In this document: piece after piece, positions 54,060 through 64,000 of the stretch
Position numbering within the stretch: position 1 is the first letter of the stretch
How the letters are laid out: the number at the start of each line of letters is the position of its first letter
Assembly: GCA_001552775.1 (NCBI GenBank)
Contig: KQ959277.1
Location: forward strand, 238,227-302,226
Source of the DNA: Bacteroidales bacterium KA00251
GTDB taxonomy: Bacteria > Bacteroidota > Bacteroidia > Bacteroidales > Porphyromonadaceae
Direction of reading: 5' to 3'
DNA: 64,000 nt
Program-made: the position numbers and the translations under genes
Notes under the pieces: model-generated
What the model saw: only the letters and a program-made list of their open reading frames with translations
Told to the model about the DNA's origin: nothing
The model's database searches: none

Positions 54060-57000
54060 ATGTCATTAACCAGTTTTCTAGGTAAACTCTTTGGTAACAA
54101 GTCTCAAAGAGACCTTCGAGAGGTAGAGCCTTTCATAAAAAAAATAAAGGAAATCTATCCCTCTATACAGCAACTATCAAATGATGAGTTGCGCGCACAC
54201 ACCACAGCTCTTAAGGAAAAAATCGCTAAAAATGTGGTTGCTGAACAAAATGAAATTGATCATCTCCGCGGAACTATTGAGCAACTCGACCTTGACAAGA
54301 GAGAAGAGGTATGGGCTCGAATAGACAAACTTGAAAATGATATCCTTGAAAAAAACGAAGTGATACTTGACGAGATCCTTCCTGAAGCTTTTGCGATCAT
54401 GAAGGATACTGCTCGAAGATTCAAGGATAATGAAGAAGTCGAGGTAACCGCTAATGATTTCGATAAACAACTAGCCACTCAACAAGGGTTCGTAACTATA
54501 GAAGGCGATAAGGCAATCTATAAAAACCATTGGGAAGCTGGTGGAAATGAAACGGTATGGGATATGGTGCACTATGATGTGCAGCTCATCGGTGGTGTAG
54601 TTCTCCATAAAGGAAAAATAGCTGAGATGGCTACAGGGGAAGGGAAAACTCTTGTCGCTACCCTACCCGTTTTTCTTAATGCACTTACTGGTCGTGGCGT
54701 TCATGTCGTTACAGTAAACGACTACCTCTCCAAGCGAGATAGCGAATGGATGGGGCCTCTTTATCTTTTCCATGGGCTTTCTGTAGACTGCATAGATAAG
54801 CATAAACCAAATAGTGAAGGGAGACGAAAGGCATACAATGCAGACATCACTTTCGGTACCAACAATGAATTTGGCTTTGACTACTTGAGAGATAATATGG
54901 CCACTTCGCCTAAGGATCTTGTACAAAGGAAGCACAACTATGCCATTGTCGATGAAGTAGACTCGGTACTCATAGACGATGCTCGTACGCCATTGATTAT
55001 ATCTGGACCAACTCCGCGAGGAGACGATCAACTCTTTGAAGAATACATTGGAAATGTCGAAGTAGTCATTGATGCTCAAAAGAAGCTTTGTCAGCAACTT
55101 CTCATTGATGCCAAAAAGAAGATGGCTTCTGAAGATAAGAAAGAACAGGAGGAAGGAGCACTTCTTCTCTACCGTTCTTTCAAAGGCTTGCCTAAAAATA
55201 AAGCGTTGATCAAGTATCTCAGTGAGCCTGGGGTAAAGGTTGCAATGCTTAAGACAGAGGAGATTTATATGCAGGAGAATATGCGCCAAATGCATATTGT
55301 TACAGACCCTCTATATTTTGTTATTGATGAAAAAGTCAATAGTATAGACCTTACAGACAAAGGAATTGACCTACTGACTAGAGGTACTGACGATCCTTCG
55401 TTTTTTATCCTGCCAGATATCGCCTCACAGCTTGCTGACCTTGAAAATCAAGCAATTTCCAATACAGAAAAAGAAGATAAACGTGATGCGTTAATCACCG
55501 ATTATTCTGTAAAGAGTGAACGATTGCATACGATCAATCAGCTACTCAAAGCCTATACCCTTTTTGACAAGGACGATGAGTACGTGGTTATGGACAATAA
55601 GGTACTAATCGTTGATGAGCAGACTGGGCGTATTATGGATGGAAGACGATACAGCGACGGACTGCACCAAGCAATTGAAGCTAAAGAGCGTGTGAAAGTA
55701 GAAGCCGCTACCCAAACATTTGCAACCATTACGCTCCAGAACTACTTTAGAATGTACCATAAACTTGCAGGTATGACAGGTACTGCTGAAACAGAAGCCA
55801 GTGAGTTTTGGGATATTTATAAGCTTGATGTCGTAGTAATCCCCACTAATAAACCTATAATAAGAAACGACTACAATGATCGAATCTATAAAACAGCTAA
55901 AGCTAAGTACAAAGCTGTGATAGAAGAGATTGACAGTCTTATCAAGAAAGGTAGACCTGTACTCGTAGGAACCACTTCTGTGGAAATCAGTGAACTGCTA
56001 AGTCGAATGCTTGAGCTTCGCAAGATTCCGCACAACGTGCTTAATGCAAAACTACACCATAAAGAGGCGGACATTGTAGCACAAGCAGGACAGACAGGAA
56101 CTGTTACGATCGCTACTAATATGGCAGGTCGTGGGACTGACATTAAGCTAAGTCCAGAAGTGAAAGCTGCTGGAGGGCTTGCCATTATTGGTACAGAGCG
56201 TCATGAGTCTCGCCGTGTAGACCGTCAGCTCCGCGGACGTGCTGGACGACAAGGAGACCCTGGTTCTTCTGTTTTTTACATCTCCCTTGAAGACCACCTT
56301 ATGAGACTTTTCGGAGGCGATCGTATTGCTTCGCTGATGGATAGACTTGGTTACAAAGAGGATGATATGCTGGAAGCAAAGGCTCTCTCTAAAAATGTAG
56401 AGCGTGCTCAAAAGAAAGTAGAAGAAAACAACTTTGGCATACGTAAAAGGCTTCTTGAGTATGATGATGTGATGAACTCTCAGCGTGAAGTGATCTATAG
56501 CAGAAGACGTCATGCACTTATGGGAGAACGAATTGGCACAGACTCTCTCAATACTCTTTTCAGTGTAACAGAGCAAATTGTTTTAAGGAACAAGGAAGCT
56601 GATGATTATCAAGCTCTCAAAGAAGAGTTACTTTCCACAATTGCAATAGAGACCACTCTTGATGAAACAGACTTCAGAAAGAAAAAATCGGACGATGTCG
56701 TTGATTTTATATTTGAAGAAGTACTTGCCACTTACAAGAGAAGACGTGAAGCAATTGCCACAACAGCCCATCCTATCATACATGATGTACGGGTACAGCA
56801 TGGAGCTGCTTATGAACGTATCATTGTTCCTATTACAGATGGGAGAAGAACATACAACATACCCGTCAACCTTGTAGAAGCCGATGAAACCGAGGGAAAA
56901 GCTATCCTGAAAGAGCTTGAAAAGAATATTATCCTATACACGATTGACGATGCATGGAAAGAACACCTCAGGGAAATGGACGAGCTACGCAACTCCGTTC

Positions 57001-57407
57001 AGAATGCAAGCTATGAAAATAAGGATCCTCTCCTCATCTATAAAATAGAAAGCTACGATCTATTTAAAAATATGGTTGAAGCAATGAACAAAAAGGCAGC
57101 GGCAATTTTGATGCGTGCTCGTATACCTATGCCTGAAAGTTCAGAACAAGACAAGAAAGGACTGCAAGTACGTCAAGCTGCACCAGAAAAGAGAACAGAT
57201 ATGAGCAAGTACAGAACACAAAAGGATGATGTACTTGAAGATACTAGAAGACAACAGCAAGCTGCTTCTGCCTCATCGGCCTCTCAATCTGCTGCAAGTC
57301 AAGCTAAACCCGAACCCTATAGAGCGGAAAAGAAAATTGGACGAAACGATCCTTGCCCATGTGGAAGTGGTAAAAAGTATAAAAACTGCCATGGAAAAGG
57401 GCTCTAA
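54060..57407 (+). CDS. secA: Preprotein translocase ATPase SecA
   Basis: 1115 residues, about 200 more than E. coli SecA, as is usual in Bacteroidetes. It drives secretory proteins through SecYEG. The first ATP-binding domain has [14 protein letters not shown] (Walker A) and [20 protein letters not shown] (Walker B); the second has [11 protein letters not shown] and [14 protein letters not shown]. An extra helical insertion lies at about 325-430. The C-terminal zinc motif is [19 protein letters not shown]. Terminator at 57441. Confidence 0.98.
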   Translation: MSLTSFLGKLFGNKSQRDLREVEPFIKKIKEIYPSIQQLSNDELRAHTTALKEKIAKNVVAEQNEIDHLRGTIEQLDLDKREEVWARIDKLENDILEKNEVILDEILPEAFAIMKDTARRFKDNEEVEVTANDFDKQLATQQGFVTIEGDKAIYKNHWEAGGNETVWDMVHYDVQLIGGVVLHKGKIAEMATGEGKTLVATLPVFLNALTGRGVHVVTVNDYLSKRDSEWMGPLYLFHGLSVDCIDKHKPNSEGRRKAYNADITFGTNNEFGFDYLRDNMATSPKDLVQRKHNYAIVDEVDSVLIDDARTPLIISGPTPRGDDQLFEEYIGNVEVVIDAQKKLCQQLLIDAKKKMASEDKKEQEEGALLLYRSFKGLPKNKALIKYLSEPGVKVAMLKTEEIYMQENMRQMHIVTDPLYFVIDEKVNSIDLTDKGIDLLTRGTDDPSFFILPDIASQLADLENQAISNTEKEDKRDALITDYSVKSERLHTINQLLKAYTLFDKDDEYVVMDNKVLIVDEQTGRIMDGRRYSDGLHQAIEAKERVKVEAATQTFATITLQNYFRMYHKLAGMTGTAETEASEFWDIYKLDVVVIPTNKPIIRNDYNDRIYKTAKAKYKAVIEEIDSLIKKGRPVLVGTTSVEISELLSRMLELRKIPHNVLNAKLHHKEADIVAQAGQTGTVTIATNMAGRGTDIKLSPEVKAAGGLAIIGTERHESRRVDRQLRGRAGRQGDPGSSVFYISLEDHLMRLFGGDRIASLMDRLGYKEDDMLEAKALSKNVERAQKKVEENNFGIRKRLLEYDDVMNSQREVIYSRRRHALMGERIGTDSLNTLFSVTEQIVLRNKEADDYQALKEELLSTIAIETTLDETDFRKKKSDDVVDFIFEEVLATYKRRREAIATTAHPIIHDVRVQHGAAYERIIVPITDGRRTYNIPVNLVEADETEGKAILKELEKNIILYTIDDAWKEHLREMDELRNSVQNASYENKDPLLIYKIESYDLFKNMVEAMNKKAAAILMRARIPMPESSEQDKKGLQVRQAAPEKRTDMSKYRTQKDDVLEDTRRQQQAASASSASQSAASQAKPEPYRAEKKIGRNDPCPCGSGKKYKNCHGKGL

Positions 57408-57440
57408 CCCTCAATGATATAAGCAACAATTAATTAATCT

Positions 57441-57492
57441 AGAGAAAGAGCCGTAAGTTGACTTATACAGTCTCGTTTAAGGCTCTTTCTCT
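57441..57492 (+). terminator. Terminator after secA
   Basis: AGAGAAAGAGCC (57441-57452) and GGCTCTTTCTCT (57481-57492) are exact reverse complements with a 28-base loop, 34 bases after the secA stop. The tail is not T-rich, so efficiency is uncertain; the loop could hold further pairing. Confidence 0.6.
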
Positions 57493-57593
57493 GCTAATCG
57501 TAGTAAAGGAATTTGCGTAGAGAGGTCACCCTACACTTTTCCTTGTTGCTTTCATCTGTCTTAATCCGCCTAACCTCTAATTTTAATGATGCT

Positions 57594-58499
57594 ATGATTC
57601 TTTCAATGACTGGCTTTGGAAAAGCCTCTTCTATCTATAACAATACCCTTTTTGAGGTGACTATACGAACCCTCAATGCCAAACAACTTGAAATAGCCAC
57701 AAGACTTCCTCTTCGCTTTAGAGAATTTGAAACGGACTACCGCAACTTGCTCACAGCCTCTATACAGCGTGGTCGAATTGACTACACGCTTACAACAACA
57801 CCAATAGCAGAAAATTCTGAAGAAGAGGTCGACAATTATTTCGATGAGAAACGTCTTTATGGATACTTTACAGCTTATTCTCATTTTTGCAAAAGGTATC
57901 AAATCGACCCTCTTGACAAAACTTTGACTCGCTTCCTTACTCTTCCAGGAGTACTCAAGCCTATTTCAGATATCATAGAGGCTCCCTCTCAGCAAGAACA
58001 AGATGCTATTCTTACAGCAACACATCAAGCGCTACAACAACTTGATGAGTTTCGCTTACAAGAGGGAAAAATGCTTGCTCTAACATTTACTAAATGCTTA
58101 GATACCATTGAGGAAAAACGTCTCCAAGTAGCCCAGTTAGCGCCTCAAAGGATAGAGGTTATTCAAACTAAGCTAAAGGATCTGCTAGAAGAACTTTCCC
58201 CCTCAATAGAGGTTGATAAGGGACGACTTGAGCAAGAACTTATCTACTACATTGAAAAACTTGACATCAATGAAGAGTTGACGCGACTTGACAATCATAT
58301 CAAGTATTTCTTGAAAACCATTTCAGGAGAAAATATAGAATGTACGATAGGGAAAAAACTTGGCTTTATCGCTCAAGAAATGGGAAGAGAGATCAATACA
58401 ATCGGTTCTAAGAGCAATGATCATAAAATGCAACACCTCGTTGTAGAGATGAAAGATGCCCTTGAACAAATCAAGGAACAGGTCGCCAATGTATTATGA
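57594..58499 (+). CDS. yicC: YicC-type endoribonuclease
   Basis: 301 residues from the ATG at 57594. The start is chosen because the family opens with MIxSMTGFGKA; an upstream TTG at 57513 would add 27 unrelated residues. The YicC N-terminal (about 1-155) and DUF1732 C-terminal (about 210-300, ELTRLDNHIKYFLKTI...GKKLGFIAQEMGREINTIGSKSND) domains are complete. YicC of E. coli is an endoribonuclease acting on small RNA. The stop overlaps the gmk ATG by 4 bases. Confidence 0.93.
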   Translation: MILSMTGFGKASSIYNNTLFEVTIRTLNAKQLEIATRLPLRFREFETDYRNLLTASIQRGRIDYTLTTTPIAENSEEEVDNYFDEKRLYGYFTAYSHFCKRYQIDPLDKTLTRFLTLPGVLKPISDIIEAPSQQEQDAILTATHQALQQLDEFRLQEGKMLALTFTKCLDTIEEKRLQVAQLAPQRIEVIQTKLKDLLEELSPSIEVDKGRLEQELIYYIEKLDINEELTRLDNHIKYFLKTISGENIECTIGKKLGFIAQEMGREINTIGSKSNDHKMQHLVVEMKDALEQIKEQVANVL

Positions 58500-59080
58500 A
58501 CTCAAAACCTGGTATTATCATCATTTCCGCTCCAAGTGGTACTGGAAAAAGTAGTGTCATTGAAAAGATTATAGAAGATCCTGAACTGAGATTGAGTTTT
58601 TCCATTTCAGCGACTAATCGTCTGCCTAGAGGAGAAGAGAAAGATGGACAGCACTACTTTTTCCTAACGGATGAACAATTTCAAGAAGCGATTTTACAAG
58701 ATCAGTTTGTAGAGTATGTAGAGGTCTATCCAGGACGTTACTATGGAACTCTGAAGAGGGAACTTCAACGCATTCATGGCGAAGGCTACAATCTTCTTCT
58801 TGACATTGACGTAGAGGGGGCACTTGTGGTGAAAGAAAAGTATCCTAGTGATACTCTAGCTATATTTCTTGCTCCTCCATCGCTGGAGACACTTAGAGAA
58901 AGGCTTATTAAGCGTGCAACGGACAGCCCAGACGTAATTGAGGAGAGGTTGAAACGTGCTGGTTATGAGCTAAAATTTGCACCTCAATTTGATTATACTG
59001 TCGTAAACGATGATCTCATAATTTGTAGTGATACAGTGAGGAGTTTAGTTAAACAGTTCCTAAAAAATAGAGAGCAATGA
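58496..59080 (+). CDS. gmk: Guanylate kinase
   Basis: 194 residues. It phosphorylates GMP to GDP. The P-loop SAPSGTGKSS, the GMP-binding SATNRLPRGEEKDGQHYFF, FVEYVEVYPGRYYGT and the DIDVEGA motifs are intact. Stop and start overlap by 4 bases with both yicC (upstream) and umuD (downstream), so the three are translated as a unit. Confidence 0.97.
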   Translation: MNSKPGIIIISAPSGTGKSSVIEKIIEDPELRLSFSISATNRLPRGEEKDGQHYFFLTDEQFQEAILQDQFVEYVEVYPGRYYGTLKRELQRIHGEGYNLLLDIDVEGALVVKEKYPSDTLAIFLAPPSLETLRERLIKRATDSPDVIEERLKRAGYELKFAPQFDYTVVNDDLIICSDTVRSLVKQFLKNREQ

Positions 59081-59502
59081 AAATCTCTATCTATCCGTTT
59101 TCAGAATCGAATTCCAGACAGATACCCTTTTATGAAAGTGGAGTAAAGGCTGGTTTCCCATCACCTGCGCAAGACCTTGCGGATATAGGCATTGACCTCA
59201 ATGGTGTGATTATTCCTCATCCAGAGACCTCTTTTCTTGCACGTGTAGATGGTAATTCCATGGAAGATGCTGGCATTTTAGATAACGATATTTTAGTCAT
59301 AGACCGTTCTCTTGACCCCAAAGAAGGAGACGTCGCTATTTGCTATATCAATGGTGAGTTTACGGTCAAACGAATCTCTATTCAAAAAGGGAAGCTTTAT
59401 TTAGTACCTGCCAACAAGTCTTTTCAGCCTATCGCGGTTGAGCCTTGTGACGACTTTATCGTTTGGGGAGTAGTGACTTATTGTATTCACAAGTTGGGTT
59501 AA
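59077..59502 (+). CDS. umuD: UmuD-type S24 autoprotease subunit of DNA polymerase V
   Basis: 141 residues. The cleavage site Ala-Gly lies at about 24-25 (VKAGFPSPA), the nucleophile Ser in GNSMEDAG, and the general-base Lys in FTVKRIS. No DNA-binding domain is present, which distinguishes it from LexA. Cleaved UmuD' binds UmuC in translesion synthesis. The start overlaps gmk by 4 bases; umuC follows after 28 bases. Confidence 0.93.
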   Translation: MKISIYPFSESNSRQIPFYESGVKAGFPSPAQDLADIGIDLNGVIIPHPETSFLARVDGNSMEDAGILDNDILVIDRSLDPKEGDVAICYINGEFTVKRISIQKGKLYLVPANKSFQPIAVEPCDDFIVWGVVTYCIHKLG

Positions 59503-59530
59503 GCCCTTTTACCTTACAAAAGGGAACTCA

Positions 59531-60799
59531 ATGATAGGGCTTATTGATTGTAACAATTATTTTGTATCATGCGAACGTCTTTTTGATCCTTCTCTTGAGA
59601 AGCGTCCTGTACTAGTACTATCCAATAATGATGGATGTGTTGTAGCACGCTCTAACGAAGCAAAGGCTCTTGGTATACCTATGGGAATACCTGCCTTTAA
59701 AATCAAAGAGTTAATTAAAAAGGAGAAAATTGCAGTACGATCTAGCAACATTGAACTCTATGGCGATCTCTCCAGACGAGTGATGGCTATTATAAGAAAG
59801 AGCTTTCCTAAGCAAGAGGTCTACTCTATTGATGAGTGCTTTGTGGAAATTGATAGTCCTCAATCAGCCCTAGAAGAGGCACAAATACTAAGACAGACAA
59901 TTTATAAAGGAGTGGGAATTCCTGTGAGTATTGGTATTGCCGCTACTAAAACTCTTGCTAAGCTAGCCTCGCACTTTGCCAAACGATATGCAGGCTACCA
60001 AGGTGTTGCCTATATTGATAAAGAGGAGAAGAGAATAAAAGCTTTACAAATAAGTCCTCTTAGTGAAATATGGGGAATAGGAAGAAAACAGCGATCCAAA
60101 TTAGAGGATAAAGGTATTCTCACGGCTTATGACCTTACAAAGCTGCGAGGAGAGTGGATAAAAAAGAATTTTTCTATAACTATGGAACGGACTCGACTTG
60201 AGCTTCTCGGGAAACCGCAAATACCATTAGAAAGCTATATTCCCCCTAAAAGTATCACACGAAGTCGTTCCTTTTCTCATCCGATTACAGATAAGACACT
60301 GCTATTTCGTACTCTTATAGCTTTTGCAGACTTGTGTACTACCCAACTCCGTAAGCAATCTCTAGAAGCTTCCAAGGTCGCTCTCTTCATCTCACCCAGT
60401 CGTTTTAACGAAGACTTTTCTGGATATGGCAGACTATCCGAAGCCTCGATTCTGTCGCCTAGTGCCAATTTACCCTCTTTTATACCCCTATTAGAGAAGC
60501 TATTTGAGGCTAGTTACATTGAAGGAGTTCCCTACAAACGTGGTGGAGTAATCTTTAGTTCCATTACTCCCCTACAGAGTCACATAGGACTATTTGAAAC
60601 GGCACAAGGAAGACGAGATGCCAGCTTTGATAGCACTTTAGACTTACTGCGTCTTCGATTCGGTAAGGAAATACTTGTAAATGCCGCGTCTGAACCAGAG
60701 GCTGCAATGGCAACAATAAGTCGGAGTGAAAGTCGCTCACCACGCTACACTACACGTTGGAACGAGTTGATGACAGTTTCTTGTATGGAAAAAGAGTAA
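59531..60799 (+). CDS. umuC: UmuC, DNA polymerase V catalytic subunit
   Basis: 422 residues, Y-family polymerase. The catalytic blocks [15 protein letters not shown] (first Asp) and [11 protein letters not shown] (Asp-Glu) are intact, with the helix-hairpin-helix region ([19 protein letters not shown]) and little finger (about 240-360). It copies damaged DNA with low fidelity. Last of yicC-gmk-umuD-umuC. No LexA-type box was noticed upstream of the cluster. Confidence 0.96.
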   Translation: MIGLIDCNNYFVSCERLFDPSLEKRPVLVLSNNDGCVVARSNEAKALGIPMGIPAFKIKELIKKEKIAVRSSNIELYGDLSRRVMAIIRKSFPKQEVYSIDECFVEIDSPQSALEEAQILRQTIYKGVGIPVSIGIAATKTLAKLASHFAKRYAGYQGVAYIDKEEKRIKALQISPLSEIWGIGRKQRSKLEDKGILTAYDLTKLRGEWIKKNFSITMERTRLELLGKPQIPLESYIPPKSITRSRSFSHPITDKTLLFRTLIAFADLCTTQLRKQSLEASKVALFISPSRFNEDFSGYGRLSEASILSPSANLPSFIPLLEKLFEASYIEGVPYKRGGVIFSSITPLQSHIGLFETAQGRRDASFDSTLDLLRLRFGKEILVNAASEPEAAMATISRSESRSPRYTTRWNELMTVSCMEKE

Positions 60800-60854
60800 A
60801 TAGAACTTCCCTAAAAAGTACCTAAAGAAGCAACAAAAGTTCAAGTCCTTTCAG

Positions 60855-60898
60855 AAAAAAACTCAGGAACTTTCAAACGAAAGTTCCTGAGTTTTTTT
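60855..60898 (+). terminator. Terminator after umuC
   Basis: ACTCAGGAACTTTC (60861-60874) pairs exactly with GAAAGTTCCTGAGT (60879-60892), 4-base loop, A flank before and T7 after. The core GGAACTTT/AAAGTTCC is shared with the hairpin at 29454. Confidence 0.9.
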
Positions 60899-60993
60899 AT
60901 AACTGGTACTAAAGAGTTTTACAGGGAAATATACCCTTTCAATTCTGTACTCAACAGCTTTTATAAAGCTATCGCTATTCTTTATTCTTTCAT

Positions 60994-61235
60994 TACCTTT
61001 GCTATTAGTTAGTGCAAGTTGTAGCATGCAAAAGTAAAGGCAAAAGTCCATGGAGAATCGCTCAAAACTTCCTTGGCTACTTTGATCCTTTTTAGCAGGC
61101 TTCCCTAGCTGTAGATTTTTTCTGGCTATCAGATGTAATAACCTACTTGGGTGCTACAACAAAGAGAACAAAAAGGCAATATCGAGTGAAGGAGCTACTA
61201 TAAAGCCTTCCTCCACAAAAAGAAGAAATGAACAG
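60994..61235 (+). promoter_or_regulatory. mutA promoter box and long leader
   Basis: TACCTTTG at 60994-61001 (exact match) is the nearest promoter box to mutA, giving a leader of about 228 bases. The leader contains a small CAG(G)CT/AGCTG hairpin followed by ATTTTTTC at about 61097-61125, which could be an attenuator, but no B12 box (GCCACTG) or other known riboswitch motif was recognised. Confidence 0.4.
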
Positions 61236-63104
61236 ATGAAAGATACAAAACGTTTCTTTGCCGACTTTCCTCCCAATACCAAGGAGGAGTGGATGGCAAA
61301 GATCACTACTGACCTTAAAGGAGCCCCTTTTGATAAGAAGTTGGTGTGGAGATCACCAGAAGGCTTTAACGTACAACCCTTTTATCGAAGAGAAGACCTT
61401 CGTGATCTTCCCGCTTCAAAATCTGCTCCTGGTGAATTCCCATACATTCGTTCAACGAGGTATAGCAATGAGTGGCTTGTGAGAGAAGACATCTTTGCCT
61501 CTAGCCCTGAAGAAGCCAATGAGAGAGCCCTCTATATCCTAAATCGAGGGGTCACATCACTAGGCTTTCAGATGAAAGACGGTTGGATCAGTGCTAAATC
61601 TCTCAACACTCTTCTCAAGGACATAGAGCTTTCTGCCATTGAGATCAACTTTTCTTGTTGTATTTCAAAGGCTGTCGCTATGCTCAGCGCACTAGAGGAA
61701 TATTGCGATACATACTACATAAATAAAGAGACTTTAAGTGGAAGCATAGACTATGTCCCCTTTAAAAGAGAATTGGTAAGAGGTAAGATTACCCCCAATT
61801 GGCTCAAAGAAACCAAGGAAGTCCTTCATGCAACGAGAAACTTTCCCCAAATGAAGGTGCTAATGATAAGTGCACATTACTTTAGCAATGCAGGATCCTA
61901 CATAACACAAGAGTTGGGATTGGCACTCTCGTGGGCAACTGATGTGCTAGATTCACTTATCGAAGAAGGTTTTTCTTTGGAAGAAATAGCTCAACGCCTT
62001 AAGTTCAATTTTGGCATTGGTCCCAATTATTTCATGGAAATCGCCAAGTTTAGAGCAGCACGATGGCTTTGGGCCGAAATTATAGCGTCTCATGGCGATC
62101 AATACAAAGGTGAAGTGGCGAAAATTCACCAACATGCTACCACATCTACTTGGAACATGACCCTCTACGACCCCCATGTAAATCTACTTCGTACTCAAAC
62201 GGAGGCAATGAGTGCAGCTCTTGGAGGAGTAGACTCCATGACAGTACTACCCTTTGATACGACCTACGCGATACCAGACGATTTCTCATTGAGAATAGCT
62301 AGAAACCAGCAATTGCTATTGCTCGAAGAAAGTCACTTCGACAAGGTAATTGACCCTGGTGCAGGCTCCTATTATATTGAGACACTCACCAAAGAGATTG
62401 CTGAAAAAGCATGGGAGATTTTCCTAACAATAGAGGAAGAAGGAGGTTTCGCTAAAGGCATTCAATCTGGAACAATACAACAAACTGTAAACGAAACCAA
62501 TCGCAAGAGACATACAGCAGTTGCCCTTCGCAAAGAGACTTTGCTTGGAACCAACGAATTTCCCAACTTTTCTGAAAGAAAAGAAGTTGCCACACCAGGA
62601 AACAAGAAGCACCATAGTTGCTCTGTAGATCACAGCAAGGAAGAGGATGTTGAGGCACTTAACTTTAGTCGAGGTGCAAGTGATTTTGAAGCTCTAAGAC
62701 TCGCTACAGATAGTACCACTACTCCACCCATTGTATTTATGCTAACAATTGGCAATCTTGCCATGCGCTTGGCGAGAAGTCAGTTTGCAGGAAACTTTTT
62801 TGGGTGTGCAGGCTATAAACTCATTGATAACCTTGGTTTCGATTCTGTAGAAGAAGGTGTAAAAGAAGCCTTGAAAAAGAATGCCAATATCATTGTCCTA
62901 TGCTCTAGTGACGAGGAGTATGCAGAGTATGCACCCGAACTTAAAAAGCTAGATACGGGAAATTGCCAATTGGTAATTGCAGGGAATCCGGCATGTCGCG
63001 AGGAACTTGAAAAAATAGGATTCAAGCATTTCATTCATGTAAAGAGTGATGTCCTTGAAACACTCCAATCTTTCAATTCACTCTTTTTGTCCACTAACAA
63101 ATAG
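61236..63104 (+). CDS. mutA: Methylmalonyl-CoA mutase, small subunit
   Basis: 622 residues. With MutB it interconverts succinyl-CoA and (R)-methylmalonyl-CoA. The N-terminal TIM barrel (about 30-420, [34 protein letters not shown]) and a C-terminal B12-binding-like domain (about 490-620, [24 protein letters not shown]) are recognisable. The small subunit lacks the DxHxxG cobalamin-ligand motif, as expected. It is followed after 11 bases by mutB. Confidence 0.96.
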   Translation: MKDTKRFFADFPPNTKEEWMAKITTDLKGAPFDKKLVWRSPEGFNVQPFYRREDLRDLPASKSAPGEFPYIRSTRYSNEWLVREDIFASSPEEANERALYILNRGVTSLGFQMKDGWISAKSLNTLLKDIELSAIEINFSCCISKAVAMLSALEEYCDTYYINKETLSGSIDYVPFKRELVRGKITPNWLKETKEVLHATRNFPQMKVLMISAHYFSNAGSYITQELGLALSWATDVLDSLIEEGFSLEEIAQRLKFNFGIGPNYFMEIAKFRAARWLWAEIIASHGDQYKGEVAKIHQHATTSTWNMTLYDPHVNLLRTQTEAMSAALGGVDSMTVLPFDTTYAIPDDFSLRIARNQQLLLLEESHFDKVIDPGAGSYYIETLTKEIAEKAWEIFLTIEEEGGFAKGIQSGTIQQTVNETNRKRHTAVALRKETLLGTNEFPNFSERKEVATPGNKKHHSCSVDHSKEEDVEALNFSRGASDFEALRLATDSTTTPPIVFMLTIGNLAMRLARSQFAGNFFGCAGYKLIDNLGFDSVEEGVKEALKKNANIIVLCSSDEEYAEYAPELKKLDTGNCQLVIAGNPACREELEKIGFKHFIHVKSDVLETLQSFNSLFLSTNK

Positions 63105-63115
63105 AGACGCTATCA

Positions 63116-64000
63116 ATGAGACCAAATTATAAAACTATCTCCATAAAAACCCCCTTCACACTCTCTGAGAAAAAGGCAACTCCAGAAGAGGCAAAGTGGA
63201 TAACTCCTGAACAAATACCTGTAAAATCTGTCTATACCCACGAAGATGTTGATGACTTGGAGCATCTTGACTATGTTTCAGGACTTCCTCCCTATCTGCG
63301 AGGTCCATATAGTGCAATGTATCCTCTACGACCTTGGACAATACGACAATATGCAGGTTTTTCCACGGCAGAAGAGTCAAATGCTTTTTATCGTCGTAAC
63401 CTTGCTTCAGGTCAGAAGGGACTTTCAGTTGCCTTTGACCTTCCTACGCACCGAGGCTACGATGCGGACCATCCTCGAGTAGTAGGCGATGTAGGTAAAG
63501 CAGGTGTCTCAATATGCTCACTAGAAGACATGAAAGTACTCTTTGATGGGATTCCCCTTGATAAGATGTCTGTGTCTATGACGATGAATGGAGCTGTGCT
63601 CCCTATATTGGCCTTCTATATCAATGCTGGACTAGAACAAGGTGCAGAGTTGGAAGTGATGGCTGGAACTATCCAAAACGATATTCTCAAGGAGTTTATG
63701 GTTCGCAATACCTACATCTACCCTCCTGAGTTTTCTATGCGGATCATTGCCGACATCTTTGAGTACACTTCGCAAAATATGCCAAAGTTTAATAGTATCT
63801 CCATTTCTGGCTACCATATGCAAGAAGCTGGAGCTACAGCAGATATTGAAATGGCATATACACTTTGCGATGGTATTGAATACCTTCGTGCTGGGATTAA
63901 TGCTGGAATTCCTGTAGATAAGTTTGCTCCGCGTCTCTCGTTTTTTTGGGGAATAGGAGTCAATCACTTTATGGAAATTGCCAAAATGAGGGCAGCTCGT
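63116..64000 (+). CDS. mutB: Methylmalonyl-CoA mutase, large subunit (cut by window end)
   Basis: 295 codons are in the window, starting with an ATG 12 bases after the mutA stop and running off the right edge without a stop. The substrate-binding region is seen: [56 protein letters not shown] and [15 protein letters not shown], and [18 protein letters not shown]. The cobalamin-binding C-terminal half lies outside. It is the adenosylcobalamin-carrying subunit. Confidence 0.95.
   Translation, partial: MRPNYKTISIKTPFTLSEKKATPEEAKWITPEQIPVKSVYTHEDVDDLEHLDYVSGLPPYLRGPYSAMYPLRPWTIRQYAGFSTAEESNAFYRRNLASGQKGLSVAFDLPTHRGYDADHPRVVGDVGKAGVSICSLEDMKVLFDGIPLDKMSVSMTMNGAVLPILAFYINAGLEQGAELEVMAGTIQNDILKEFMVRNTYIYPPEFSMRIIADIFEYTSQNMPKFNSISISGYHMQEAGATADIEMAYTLCDGIEYLRAGINAGIPVDKFAPRLSFFWGIGVNHFMEIAKMRAAR

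Noticed and set aside
54663-55295. 210-codon minus-strand frame
   Set aside because: Antisense to secA in a region with clear SecA motifs.

Overview
The window is a continuous stretch of chromosome from a member of the Bacteroidales, most like Porphyromonas. The evidence is the gene content (flavodoxin next to a DUF2023 gene, BtuB/BtuG-like pair, heterodimeric methylmalonyl-CoA mutase, NfnAB-like pair, many Bacteroidetes-only DUF families), the lipoprotein signal peptides, and recurrent matches to the Bacteroidetes sigma factor motif (-33 TTTG / -7 TAnnTTTG). DNA is AT-rich. There is no rRNA, insertion sequence, prophage or CRISPR array; the only RNA gene seen is tRNA-Phe.

Layout. 1-2.8 kb: a repeat-preceded outer-membrane beta-barrel receptor whose promoter carries a T14 tract in its spacer, then tRNA-Phe. 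3.0-11.6 kb (minus strand): a flippase, a Bax-inhibitor-like membrane protein, glmS, a DUF2807 protein, and an overlapping pair of beta-propeller lipoprotein and TonB receptor that resembles the BtuG-BtuB vitamin B12 capture system. 12.0-13.8 kb: grpE-dnaJ. 13.9-20.8 kb (minus): coiled-coil lipoprotein with rsmI, nfo, fumC, two flavodoxins flanking a DUF2023 gene, argR. 21.0-42.9 kb (plus): DUF4954 protein, AraC regulator, tsaD-pncC-PDZ-gltX, pyrK-pyrD, ribE, a secreted nuclease, nfnA-nfnB, a priA homologue that has lost its ATPase motifs, rsgA-rnr-rlmN. 43.0-44.8 kb: a gene-poor, repeat- and palindrome-rich island with one small HTH regulator and a possible 36-codon divergent ORF. 44.8-60.8 kb: DUF4301, Xaa-Pro aminopeptidase, gamma carbonic anhydrase, transaldolase-like protein, NamZ-like muramidase, DUF4105, a pseudo-phosphatase, secA, and the overlapping yicC-gmk-umuD-umuC cluster. 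61.2-64.0 kb: mutA and the start of mutB, cut by the window end.

How genes fit together. B12 capture at the surface (9-11 kb) would serve the B12-dependent MutAB step of succinate/propionate metabolism (61-64 kb), to which fumarase also belongs. Flavodoxins, PyrK and NfnAB suggest anaerobic, flavin- and ferredoxin-based redox chemistry. Housekeeping functions (translation, tRNA and rRNA modification, protein export, DNA repair) fill most of the rest.

Most noteworthy: (1) the PriA homologue keeps its eight zinc cysteines but lacks Walker A, has AEEQ in place of DEEH, and lacks the motif VI arginines; (2) the 14-T run in the promoter spacer of the first gene looks like a phase-variation switch; (3) the PafA-family phosphatase homologue before secA lacks nearly all metal ligands; (4) several genes have a perfect -7 element so close to the start codon that they may be translated from leaderless mRNAs; (5) three different short tandem arrays lie between genes. 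All of this was read by eye; no database search or alignment was run.
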